From positions 1 to 41,168 of IMG/VR virus record IMGVR_UViG_3300047564_002855: 41,168 nucleotides of DNA; one strand, 5' to 3'. Made by a program: the position numbers and the translations under genes. The notes below the pieces were generated by a model that saw only the letters and a list, made by a program, of their open reading frames with translations, did not search any database and was not told the DNA's origin. The DNA comes from a virus. Of the stretch, positions 13,818 to 21,355 are shown piece by piece; position 1 is the first letter of the stretch, and each line of letters begins with the position of its first letter.

Positions 13818-13829
13818 GCACTACCCATG
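13808..13829 (+). repeat. 22-base repeat copy 2, ribosome site and start of the polymerase gene
   Basis: CAAGGAGTAAGCACTACCC followed by ATG. Here the AAG-GAG-TAA also encodes the last two residues and the stop of the methyltransferase-like gene, and the ATG starts the DNA polymerase. Confidence 0.85.
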
Positions 13830-15488
13830 GCTAAGATCGCATTCTTCGACATCGAAGCGGACAACCTCATTCCAGACGTCACCAAGATGCACGTCGCCGT
13901 CGTCAAGGAGAAGGGTTGTGACCCTGTCATCGTCTACACCGTCAGGGATCTCATCGAGGAGTTGAACAAGTACGACATCGTCGTCGGTCACAACTGCCTT
14001 GCGTACGACATCCCCGCCATGTACATGATCTCAGGCATCCACCCGTCGTGGATCAAGCCAGTCATCCACGACACTTGCGTGATGTCCCGTCTGTTGTGGC
14101 CCGACCGCAACATGCACCCCGCCGGTGGCTCGAGTCTGGAGGCGTGGGGCAAGCACCTCGGCCTACACAAGGGCGACCACACGGACTTCACCCAGTTGTC
14201 GCCCGAGATGATCGCGTACTGCATTCAGGACGTGTGCATCACCGAGCAGATCTACATCAAGCTCCTTCCCCTGCTGGATGCCTGTCCCCACGCGTTCGAA
14301 CTCGAGTTGGCCACCGCTGCCATCATCGGTCGGCAGATCGCCAATGGCTTCGGATTCAGTACGCTGGACGCCAACTGCCTTATGGCAGATCTGAACTGCC
14401 AATTGGCAGATGTCACCGACTCCCTCCGTCAGGCGTTCCCGCCCAAGGAGGTGCCGCTCAAGACCAAGATCAAGTACGTCGACTTCAACCCAGGTTCCCG
14501 CGACATGATCGCCGCGGCCCTGATGAAGAAGTACAAGTGGAAGCCGACCGAGTTCACCGAGACGGGCAAGCCAAAGATCGACGAGTCCGTCCTTGACGAA
14601 CTCGACTATCCTGAGGCCGCGCTGTTGTCCAAGTACTTCATGCTTGACAAGCGCAAGTCCCAGTTGGCGTCTTGGCTCGAGGCCGTCCACGACGGCAAGA
14701 TCCACGGTTCGGTCAACACCAACGGTGCCGTCTCGGGTCGCATGACCCACAGCGGTCCCAACATGGCTCAGGTGCCTCGCTGTGGCTCTCCCCTCGGTTA
14801 CGAGTGTCGCTCGCTGTTCAGGCCTACCAACCCCGACTGGGTTCAGGTCGGTGCCGATGCCAGCGGACTCGAGTTGCGCATGTTCGCCCACTACCTCGCG
14901 GCCTTTGACGACGGAGCGTACGCCAAGGTCATCTGCGAGGGCGACGTCCATACTCACAACCAGATCATGGCTGGTCTCAAGACCCGCGATCAGGCCAAGA
15001 CGTTCATCTACGGTCTTCTGTACGGCGCAGGTGATGCCAAGGTCGGCAAGATCGTCGACGGCACCGTGGCTGACGGAGCCCGTCTCAAGAATCAGTTCAA
15101 ACGTCAGGTTCCGGCGTACGCCAAGTTGCTCAATCAACTCGAGTACGTCACCGCACAGCGCGGCTTCCTCCGCGGCCTCGACGGCCGTCCTTTGCCAGTC
15201 CGCTCGGCCCACAGCGCCCTCAACCTGCTGTTGCAGTCGGCTGGCGCGGTGGTGATGAAGCAAGCCCTGTACGTTCTGGACAATGAACTCCGAGCCCTGT
15301 ATCCCGGGCGCTTCGCGTTCATGGCCAACATCCACGACGAGTGGCAGATCGAATGCGATCGCGCCATCGCTGACGACGTCGGTCGCATGGCTTGTGAAGC
15401 CATCGTGAAGGCCGGCGTCATGCTCAACCTCAAGTGCCCACTCAAGGGCGAATTCAAGATCGGCAACACCTGGGCGGAGACACACTGA
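13827..15488 (+). CDS. Family A DNA polymerase with 3'-5' exonuclease (T7 gp5-like)
   Basis: The protein has 553 residues. The N-terminal exonuclease motifs are complete: FFDIEADNL (D8, E10), HNCLAYDIPA, DTCVMSRLLWPD and CIQDVCITEQIY. The polymerase motifs follow: GAVSGRMTHSGPNMAQVPR (thumb/fingers), GADASGLELRM (motif A), QAKTFIYGLLYGAG (motif B, O-helix) and IHDEWQIE (motif C, about 503-509). T7 gp5 has 704 residues, including a thioredoxin-binding insertion of about 76 in the thumb; the short spacing here suggests that insertion is missing, so processivity may not depend on host thioredoxin. It is coupled to ThyX by a TGATG overlap. Confidence 0.97.
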   Translation: MAKIAFFDIEADNLIPDVTKMHVAVVKEKGCDPVIVYTVRDLIEELNKYDIVVGHNCLAYDIPAMYMISGIHPSWIKPVIHDTCVMSRLLWPDRNMHPAGGSSLEAWGKHLGLHKGDHTDFTQLSPEMIAYCIQDVCITEQIYIKLLPLLDACPHAFELELATAAIIGRQIANGFGFSTLDANCLMADLNCQLADVTDSLRQAFPPKEVPLKTKIKYVDFNPGSRDMIAAALMKKYKWKPTEFTETGKPKIDESVLDELDYPEAALLSKYFMLDKRKSQLASWLEAVHDGKIHGSVNTNGAVSGRMTHSGPNMAQVPRCGSPLGYECRSLFRPTNPDWVQVGADASGLELRMFAHYLAAFDDGAYAKVICEGDVHTHNQIMAGLKTRDQAKTFIYGLLYGAGDAKVGKIVDGTVADGARLKNQFKRQVPAYAKLLNQLEYVTAQRGFLRGLDGRPLPVRSAHSALNLLLQSAGAVVMKQALYVLDNELRALYPGRFAFMANIHDEWQIECDRAIADDVGRMACEAIVKAGVMLNLKCPLKGEFKIGNTWAETH

Positions 15489-16126
15489 TGGTAGACTACA
15501 TCATGCACATGGGAGACGACGAGACCGTATGCAACGCGGCTCGCGTCTCGATGGACAAGACGGCCGACATGTTCTCCGTCTCCCAGAACGCCAAGTTGAT
15601 CTCGTACTTGGCAAAGCACAACCACTGGTCCCCGTTCGCCCACTGCACGATCCAGATGCGCTTCACGGCTCCCATCTTCATCGCCCGTCAGTTGGCCAAG
15701 CATCAGGTCGGGTTCGCGTGGAACGAGGTGTCTCGACGCTACGTGTCGTCCAAGCCGTCATTCTGGCTTCCCGACTCGCTGGAGTTCCGCATGAAGGCGG
15801 ACAACGTCAAGCAGGGATCATCCGATGCGGTCCATCCCGAGTCCAAGCGCTTTGTCAAGAAGTGGGAGGATCTTCACATGTATGCGGAAATGGTCTACAA
15901 CGACATGATCTTCAAGGGTGTCTGCCCTGAACAGGCCCGTGCCATCCTTCCCCAGACGATGACTACCCAGTGGATCTGGACAGGCTCCCTGTACGCATGG
16001 AGCCGCATGTACAAGCTCAGGGCCGACCCCCATGCCCAGCGCGAGGTTCAGTCCTACGCCGAGCAGGTCGGTGACATCGCATCCAAGCACTTCCCTCTTT
16101 CGTGGAACGCCCTCACGGAGGTCTGA
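15488..16126 (+). CDS. thyX: Flavin-dependent thymidylate synthase (ThyX)
   Basis: I use ATG 15488, which overlaps the polymerase stop, giving 212 residues. The core reads MRFTAPIFIARQLAKHQVGFAWNEVSRRYV when taken in pieces: RQ, KH, then NEVSRRY, equivalent to the ThyX motif RHRxxSxNExSxRY. The usual RHR is replaced by KHQ and the spacing to NE is one residue longer. HNHWSPFAH (substrate side), and QARAILPQTMTTQWIWTGSLYAWSRMYKLR (C-terminal dUMP-binding helix, in pieces) also match. ThyX makes dTMP from dUMP with FAD and methylene-folate. The gene is followed at once by a dNMP kinase, so dTMP could be passed on to dTTP synthesis. Confidence 0.92.
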   Translation: MVDYIMHMGDDETVCNAARVSMDKTADMFSVSQNAKLISYLAKHNHWSPFAHCTIQMRFTAPIFIARQLAKHQVGFAWNEVSRRYVSSKPSFWLPDSLEFRMKADNVKQGSSDAVHPESKRFVKKWEDLHMYAEMVYNDMIFKGVCPEQARAILPQTMTTQWIWTGSLYAWSRMYKLRADPHAQREVQSYAEQVGDIASKHFPLSWNALTEV

Positions 16127-16758
16127 TGATCGTAATCGGATTTGCAGGACTTGCCCGTGGCGGCAAGACGACGGCAGCCAAGTTCATGTACGACTGGTGC
16201 CTTGCCCACGACATGAACCCCCTTCTCTACTCGTTCGCACAGCCCATGAAGAGGGCCGCACGACGAATCGGTCTGGACAAGAACAAGGAACCTGAGAAGT
16301 ACAGGAAGACCCTGCAGCGGTGGGGAGAGACCCGTCGTGATCCGGAGTTCAGGCCAGGCATCAGCGGTCCTGACTACTGGATCAACCGCGTACTGCTTGA
16401 GTTGGCTCAGATCCAGATCACGGAACAAGACAAGTACGGCAGAATGGACAAGTTCGGCATGAACTCGGAGTTCAGGGAGACCGTTGTCATCTTCGACGAC
16501 CTCCGTTACATGAACGAACTCGAGATGGTGAACGTCCTGAACGGCACCACGATATTCGTCGACGGTGCCAGCCGCATCAAGGATCTCGACGCCAAGTGGC
16601 GTCAGCATGAATCCGAGAAGTTGGCCATGCTGTACACTTTCGGAGCAATCCCAGACATCTTCGACTTCTACGTCAAGAACGAGCGCACAGAGGAAGAATT
16701 CAAGGAACTAGTCGAACTCCTCGCCCCGGCTTGGATCGACGTGGAGACACTCACATGA
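16126..16758 (+). CDS. Deoxynucleoside monophosphate kinase-like P-loop protein
   Basis: The protein has 210 residues from ATG 16126 (TGATG overlap with thyX). MIVIGFAGLARGGKTTAAKFM carries the P-loop GLARGGKTT (8-16). YSFAQPMKRAARRIGLDKNK resembles the lid and NMP-binding segment of phage dNMP kinases of the T4 gp1 type, and VVIFDDLRYMNELE holds a Walker B-like strand and the conserved DxRY-type motif. It should phosphorylate one or more dNMPs, acting downstream of ThyX. Exact base specificity cannot be read. The next gene starts within its stop (ATGA). Confidence 0.85.
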   Translation: MIVIGFAGLARGGKTTAAKFMYDWCLAHDMNPLLYSFAQPMKRAARRIGLDKNKEPEKYRKTLQRWGETRRDPEFRPGISGPDYWINRVLLELAQIQITEQDKYGRMDKFGMNSEFRETVVIFDDLRYMNELEMVNVLNGTTIFVDGASRIKDLDAKWRQHESEKLAMLYTFGAIPDIFDFYVKNERTEEEFKELVELLAPAWIDVETLT

Positions 16759-17927
16759 GTCGATTTGACCGCATCGAACAGATCGAGATCGAGAAGATCG
16801 CCAAGAAGGTGGCCGGAGGAGGAGGTGGCGGTTCAGGTACCGTCACCCAAGTGAACTCCGGCACGGGACTAACAGGTGGTCCTATCACCACCACGGGAAC
16901 ACTTAGTGTTAGTTTCGGTACATCCGGTACGACGGCTTGCGTGGGCAACGATTCACGGCTCACCAATGATAGGAACCCAACGGCTCACGCCGCTTCCCAT
17001 GCGGTTGCTGGTTCCGATCCTATCACCTTGGCTCAGTCTCAGGTAACTAACCTTACCACTGACCTTGCTAACAAGAGCAATGTGGGACATACCCATCCAC
17101 AGTCCGATGTAACTAACCTAACAACGGACTTGGCGGCCAAGGCTCCTAACACTCCGTCGTACCTAACACTTGCCACGGATGCAGGACTGACCAACGAACG
17201 GGTGGCCACAGCTGGTAACCACATCTCGCTGGTGGATGCGGGAGCTGGTTCGACGCTTACGATGGACTGGGACTACAATCCCGGTCGTCTGGCTATCATC
17301 GAATCCGAGTTCAATGCAACCGGAAACATGCTGGCTCAGGGATCAGGCACGGGTGCCTCGGTGGCCTACACCACGACTGGAATTGAAACCGCCGACCACA
17401 TCGGTATCGGTCGAATCACGACTGGTACCACGGCAACCGGGCGATACGCACTCGGTAGTGCCAACGCCACCTGCGTGGTGCTCGGAACCTATCGGGTCCT
17501 GTTCACGTCGTGGGTCCGCATTCAGGCCGTCTCGGATGGAACCAACACCTTCATCCTCCAGTCGGGTCTGTTCGACAGCCTGACGGGAGCCCCTACAGAC
17601 AGTCTGGTCTTCCAGTACACCCACAGCGTGTTCGGTGGCAACTGGGAATGCTCGGTCTACAACGCGGGTGGAAGCATCACCAGCGTCGATTCCGGAGTGG
17701 CCTGTGCCGTCAACACGTGGTACCGTCTGGACATCGACGTCAACGCAGCTGCCAACTCGACCCTGTTCAAGATCAACGGAACAACCGTCTACACCCACAC
17801 AGGAACGACCCCCACGGGTACCGCCCGTGCCATGGGCTTCTACACCAACATCAGAAAGACCCTCGGAACAACCGCCCGTACTGCCGAAGTGGACTACATG
17901 GGGTACAGGACTTGGTTGACCCGGTGA
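16755..17927 (+). CDS. Fibre-like / receptor-binding-like protein with Gly-rich linker and lectin-like C-terminus
   Basis: I start it at ATG 16755 (ATGA overlap), giving 390 residues. A short charged helix is followed by a Gly stretch (AGGGGGGSGTVTQVNSGTGL), a fibre-type GLTGGPITTTGTLSVS motif, and a repeat VTNLTTDLANKSNVGHTH / VTNLTTDLAAKAP seen in phage tail fibres. From about residue 185 the sequence is beta-rich with alternating hydrophobics, like a concanavalin-type sandwich (FTSWVRIQAVSD, then FVFQYTH-like and WYRLDIDVNAA strands). The bases of the repeat segment are visibly less GC-rich than the flanks. It lies at the end of the nucleotide-metabolism operon and not in the tail block, directly before promoter C. 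A second adhesin or a virion decoration protein is likely. Confidence 0.75.
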   Translation: MSRFDRIEQIEIEKIAKKVAGGGGGGSGTVTQVNSGTGLTGGPITTTGTLSVSFGTSGTTACVGNDSRLTNDRNPTAHAASHAVAGSDPITLAQSQVTNLTTDLANKSNVGHTHPQSDVTNLTTDLAAKAPNTPSYLTLATDAGLTNERVATAGNHISLVDAGAGSTLTMDWDYNPGRLAIIESEFNATGNMLAQGSGTGASVAYTTTGIETADHIGIGRITTGTTATGRYALGSANATCVVLGTYRVLFTSWVRIQAVSDGTNTFILQSGLFDSLTGAPTDSLVFQYTHSVFGGNWECSVYNAGGSITSVDSGVACAVNTWYRLDIDVNAAANSTLFKINGTTVYTHTGTTPTGTARAMGFYTNIRKTLGTTARTAEVDYMGYRTWLTR

Positions 17928-17947
17928 TTTACCCACCGAAATTGAGG
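17927..17947 (+). promoter_or_regulatory. Putative phage RNA polymerase promoter C
   Basis: ATTTACCCACCGAAATTGAGG is the motif with its last base at 17947; it keeps ATTTACCC, CG and TGAGG of promoter A. It begins on the last base of the preceding TGA stop. The predicted initiating G is 17944 and the transcript would start GAGGAACUC, again with a tiny terminal hairpin. It heads the virion gene block. Confidence 0.7.
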
Positions 17948-17956
17948 AACTCTTTA

Positions 17957-17984
17957 CTGTAGAGATATACTAGATGACATCTAG
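17957..17984 (+). promoter_or_regulatory. Leader element shared with promoter A, palindrome over a start codon
   Basis: This 28-base stretch matches 3751-3779 downstream of promoter A apart from three substitutions and a one-base gap (shared core GTAGAGAT, then TAGATG, then CATCTAG). It ends in the perfect hairpin CTAGATG-A-CATCTAG (17970-17984), and the ATG at 17974 sits inside the stem. The outer 16-bp stem of the promoter A leader is absent. Confidence 0.6.
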
Positions 17985-18447
17985 AATAGACTTTATGGAC
18001 CTAAAGGACCCCCTTAGTACCATATCGGACGTCCTTACGGGCTTTCGTGCAGTGCATCTAGGTCTCAAGTACGGCGACAACTACCTGACCCTCCCTGAGG
18101 GAGAGATCTCTTCTTGGCGGCCCTACGAGGCAGCCCATAGGGTGATCACCCCATACATCCACTCTTCTTGGCATGTCGACCTGTCAGTGGGATCGCCCCT
18201 GATGGTCGCCATGCTGGGAGAGGGACGTTTGGTCGACAGCAAGTTGAGACTGTTCCTGACGGAATGGGCCCATCAGGGAGCCGACCTTGGTCTCTGGAAG
18301 TACCGTCCATTCCGGACATCCTGCGTAGGCACCGTGGCCACCATCCTCCGGTCCTGTCACATCCCCGTCACGGCCACCACCTCACTAGGTCTTCACTCCC
18401 AGTTGTCCGCCCTTCAGGGGCAATACGGGATCGAGAGAGTCCGATGA
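17974..18447 (+). CDS. Hypothetical protein, possible permuted NlpC/P60 (papain-like) fold
   Basis: The protein has 157 residues from ATG 17974; the alternative ATG 17995 would remove seven. Neither has a good Shine-Dalgarno sequence. It contains YIHSSWHVDLSVGSPLMVAM and then WKYRPFRTSCVGTVATILRS, that is a His in a predicted strand before a Cys at a helix start, followed by LGLHSQLSALQ. That order is typical of circularly permuted NlpC/P60 or LRAT-like proteins and is reversed in the classical family. If correct it could cleave peptidoglycan stem peptides or act as an acyltransferase or amidase. The window holds no recognisable classical endolysin, so it is a candidate lysis or entry enzyme. 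The call rests on a sparse motif and may be wrong. Confidence 0.7.
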   Translation: MTSRIDFMDLKDPLSTISDVLTGFRAVHLGLKYGDNYLTLPEGEISSWRPYEAAHRVITPYIHSSWHVDLSVGSPLMVAMLGEGRLVDSKLRLFLTEWAHQGADLGLWKYRPFRTSCVGTVATILRSCHIPVTATTSLGLHSQLSALQGQYGIERVR

Positions 18448-18629
18448 AAGACATCCCCCACATCACCCCCGAGCTGATCCTCTGGCTCGAGCGTACCTTC
18501 GTTCCCGTCACCGACACCCGTGGCATCGACCTCCGCGAGATCGACTTCAAGTCAGGTCAGTTCTCCGTGGTCGAGCACCTCAAGGCAATCGCAGAAAGGC
18601 AGAAGAGACATGGGACCATCAGTTCCTAA
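18444..18629 (+). CDS. Small conserved-looking protein upstream of the portal gene (61 aa)
   Basis: ATG 18444 overlaps the previous stop (ATGA). The protein starts MKDIPHITPELILWLERTFVPV and ends with a basic helix (AIAERQKRHG). A short protein of this look ahead of the head-tail connector is familiar from marine T7-like phages, but it has no known role. The stop lies 20 bases inside the next gene. Confidence 0.7.
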   Translation: MKDIPHITPELILWLERTFVPVTDTRGIDLREIDFKSGQFSVVEHLKAIAERQKRHGTISS

Positions 18630-19035
18630 GGGCCCCTCTGCCCAACAGATCAAGACAGAATCCCAGCTGGAGGAGGAGCGCGTCAAGTTCGAGAACGAGA
18701 AGCGTCTCTTCATCGAGCGCGTCGGCTCCTACGAATCCATCGCACGTGACCGCCTCTCAGGCGAGCGCACCTCCTTCGAATCCGCCGACTTCGTCCCCAT
18801 GGACGCCTCCGGCATCTACATCCCCCAGAAGTTCGATCCCTCCTTCGATCCCTCGAAGTTCGCGGGTCAGGACTTCAGTTGGTTCAACGCCCCCAACCTG
18901 GGCATCGCCAACCAATGGGCCCCGACCATCCCCGTGATCAACCCTCAGGCTGGTCTACCCAATCAACTTAACCAGACGAACCGCACCCGTCAGAACCGAC
19001 GGGAGTGGATCGACCAGTGGCGAGGTGCTCAGTGA
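18610..19035 (+). CDS. Virion protein candidate in the T7 gp7.3 position
   Basis: The protein has 141 residues from ATG 18610. The first half is a charged helix (TESQLEEERVKFENEKRLFIERV), the second half is rich in Phe, Pro and Asn (FDPSFDPSKFAGQDFSWFNAPNLGI and a Gln/Asn tail). It sits between small genes and the portal, the place of T7 gp7.3, a tail-assembly protein. The assignment is by position; I see no clear residue match. It overlaps the portal GTG start. Confidence 0.7.
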   Translation: MGPSVPKGPSAQQIKTESQLEEERVKFENEKRLFIERVGSYESIARDRLSGERTSFESADFVPMDASGIYIPQKFDPSFDPSKFAGQDFSWFNAPNLGIANQWAPTIPVINPQAGLPNQLNQTNRTRQNRREWIDQWRGAQ

Positions 19036-20585
19036 AAGGTGAAATCCAATCAGAGTTCGACCGTCTTGACAGTCGTCGCAGCAACAAGCTGCAGCGCGCT
19101 CAGGACTGTGCACGTCTCACCGTCCCCGGCCTGTACCCCGAGGAGGGGTTCACCGAGACGATGGAGATGCCTGACGTCTACAGCAGTCTTCCCGCCCGTG
19201 GCGTGATGGCCCTGTCGTCCCGGATGGTCAGCGCCATCTATCCGCTGAACCAGGCCCCCTTCTTCAACTTCGAGTTGGATCAGGCCTTCGTTCCCCAAGG
19301 CGCCGACCCGACCGAGACGATGGCGCAACTGTCCCGTCTCGACCGCAAGATCATGGACAAGCTGAGTTCGACAAACCTCCGTCAGGAGTTGTTCGTCCTC
19401 TTCCAGCACCTGATCGTCTGCGGCGACGCCCTCTTCGAGATCGTCGACGAGTACCAGTTCCGCGTCCACCGCATCGACCAGTACGTCGTCCAGCGCTATC
19501 CCGACGGTCGCGTCAAGCGCATCATCCTCCGCGAATGGGTCGATCCCGACGCCGTTCCCGAGAGTTGGCCGAAGAACGTCGACATGGACGAGGAGTACGA
19601 GGGCGTGGGTCCCACCGCGGACCACAAGCCGTTCTTCACCGAGATCGAGTGGGACGAGGAGACAGAGAAGTGGGAAGTCGAGAAGGAATACTGCGGCGTC
19701 ATGGTCGACAGTGGTTCCTACGATGTCTGTCCCTACGTCCCTCAGGTGTGGTCCCGCATCGCGGGTGAGGACTACGGTCGCTCGCTCGTCGAGGAGCACA
19801 TCGGTGACATCCGCACCCTCGAGGCCATCACCAAGGCACTCGTCGAGGCTGCCGTCGCCAACTCCGAGTTCCGCATCGGCGTCGACCCAACGGGCATCAC
19901 CGAGGTGTCGGACCTTCAGGACACCGAGAACGGAGACTTCGTCCCTGCCCGTCAGGCCGACGTCTTCCCGATCCAGTTGCTCAAGCAGATCGACCTCGGC
20001 CCCATGGCCGCGGTTCGCAGCGACCTGACCCAGCAGTTGGGCAGGACCTTCCTTCTCCAGTCGTCGGTGCAGCGCACGGGCGACCGTGTGACCGCCACCG
20101 AGATCCGCGAGGTGGCCCAGGAACTCGACCAGACCCTCGGCGGTATCTTCAGCGGCCTCGCCCGTGACATCCAGATCCCGATCGTCAAGCGTGTCCTCGT
20201 CCTGATGGGACGCGACAAGCTTGTCCCCAAGGAGATCATCAAGCTGATCGAAGGCAAGGGTCCCCTGAACCTCAAGGTCCGCACGGGCCTCGAGGCACTC
20301 AACCGCGAGGTGACCAACAGTCAACTCTCCCAGTGGGCCGCGATGGTCGGTCAGATGGAAGCCGTTCAGCCGTACATCGACTGGTACGGATGGGCCATCA
20401 AGTGGACGTCGTCGTTCGGCCTCGAGCCGGTCGGCCTCGTCAAGACCCCGCAGCAGCTGCAGGAAGAGCAGCAGCAACAGGCACAGCAGTCGATTCAGGC
20501 CATGGCATCCGAGCAGATGATCGGTAGTCTTGGCAACATGGCAGAGATGGGCGCACAGGCGGCCCTTCAAGGACAACCTCAATGA
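19032..20585 (+). CDS. Portal (head-to-tail connector) protein, T7 gp8-like
   Basis: GTG 19032 overlaps the upstream stop (GTGA), giving 517 residues (T7 gp8 has 536). Typical features are the N-terminal LQRAQDCARLTVPGLYP, LPARGVMALSSRMVSAIYPLN, the long helical wing, and VTATEIREVAQELDQTLGGIFS, which belongs to the connector core. The C-terminus is Gln-rich (QQLQEEQQQQAQQS). It forms the dodecameric ring through which DNA is packaged and to which the tail attaches. It is coupled to the scaffold gene (ATGA). Confidence 0.93.
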   Translation: MKGEIQSEFDRLDSRRSNKLQRAQDCARLTVPGLYPEEGFTETMEMPDVYSSLPARGVMALSSRMVSAIYPLNQAPFFNFELDQAFVPQGADPTETMAQLSRLDRKIMDKLSSTNLRQELFVLFQHLIVCGDALFEIVDEYQFRVHRIDQYVVQRYPDGRVKRIILREWVDPDAVPESWPKNVDMDEEYEGVGPTADHKPFFTEIEWDEETEKWEVEKEYCGVMVDSGSYDVCPYVPQVWSRIAGEDYGRSLVEEHIGDIRTLEAITKALVEAAVANSEFRIGVDPTGITEVSDLQDTENGDFVPARQADVFPIQLLKQIDLGPMAAVRSDLTQQLGRTFLLQSSVQRTGDRVTATEIREVAQELDQTLGGIFSGLARDIQIPIVKRVLVLMGRDKLVPKEIIKLIEGKGPLNLKVRTGLEALNREVTNSQLSQWAAMVGQMEAVQPYIDWYGWAIKWTSSFGLEPVGLVKTPQQLQEEQQQQAQQSIQAMASEQMIGSLGNMAEMGAQAALQGQPQ

Positions 20586-21355
20586 GCGAAAACGAAACCC
20601 CCGAAGTGGACGTTGAACTGCAGCAGGTCGAGAACTTCGCTCGCAGCAACCCCAACAACCTCCCGCCCCAGTACGGCGGCGACCCAGACAAGTTCATCAA
20701 GTCGTGGAAGGACATGCGAGCGGAAATCACCCGTCTCCAGCAAGCCGGCAAAAAGCAGGAGGCCCCTCCCACGACTCCGGCAGCCGAGGCACCGCCCCCG
20801 GTCAAGACTCCGGACAACCTGACCATCCCCGAGAAGAAGGTCGAGACCAAGCCGACCGAGGACGAATGGAACCAGTGGGGTCAGGAGATCTCAGCCACAG
20901 GCGCGATCTCCGACGCCACCAAGGAAGCCATCCGTTCCCGCTTCGGCATCCCCGATCAGGTGGTCGACGCATATGTCGACGGCATCCGTGCCCGTCAGCG
21001 GCAGTTGGCCGAGGAGGCCAGCAAGGTCGTCGGCGGAACCGAGGAACTTCAGGCCACCATCCAGTGGGCCGCTGAAAACCTCGACGAAGCCGAGCGTCAG
21101 GCAGTGAACGCAGCACTCAAGCAACCCGGATGGCAGAACGTCATCCTCGGACTCAAGGCCCGTCGGGCCGCATCCAACACCGAACCAAAGTCCCGTGTGG
21201 CCGCGGTCTCCGGAGTTCCGGCCGGCATCAAGCCGTTCGCCAACTCCAAGGAGATGGTCGCGGCAATGCGTGACCCGCGCTACAAGTTCGACACCGAGTA
21301 CCAGTCGATGGTTCAGGAACGAGTCCGCGCATCAGGAGTAATGAAGAATGGTTGA
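20582..21355 (+). CDS. Capsid assembly scaffold protein, T7 gp9-like
   Basis: The protein has 257 residues (T7 gp9 has 307). It is strongly charged with an acidic N-terminus, a Pro/Ala linker (PTTPAAEAPPPVKTP) and a helical C-terminal half (RQRQLAEEASKVVGG, EELQATIQWAAENLDEAERQ). Its place between portal and capsid, composition and size identify it as the scaffold, which directs capsid assembly and then leaves. The last eight bases overlap the lipoprotein-like gene. Confidence 0.88.
   Translation: MSENETPEVDVELQQVENFARSNPNNLPPQYGGDPDKFIKSWKDMRAEITRLQQAGKKQEAPPTTPAAEAPPPVKTPDNLTIPEKKVETKPTEDEWNQWGQEISATGAISDATKEAIRSRFGIPDQVVDAYVDGIRARQRQLAEEASKVVGGTEELQATIQWAAENLDEAERQAVNAALKQPGWQNVILGLKARRAASNTEPKSRVAAVSGVPAGIKPFANSKEMVAAMRDPRYKFDTEYQSMVQERVRASGVMKNG

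Noticed and set aside
19050-20582. 510-codon open frame on the minus strand opposite the portal gene
   Set aside because: It is the reflection of a GC-rich, C/G-third-position gene; it has no family pattern or ribosome site, and the + strand portal is clear. The same applies to the long minus-strand frames at 24776-26338, 14163-15485, 27799-29118 and 21975-23228.
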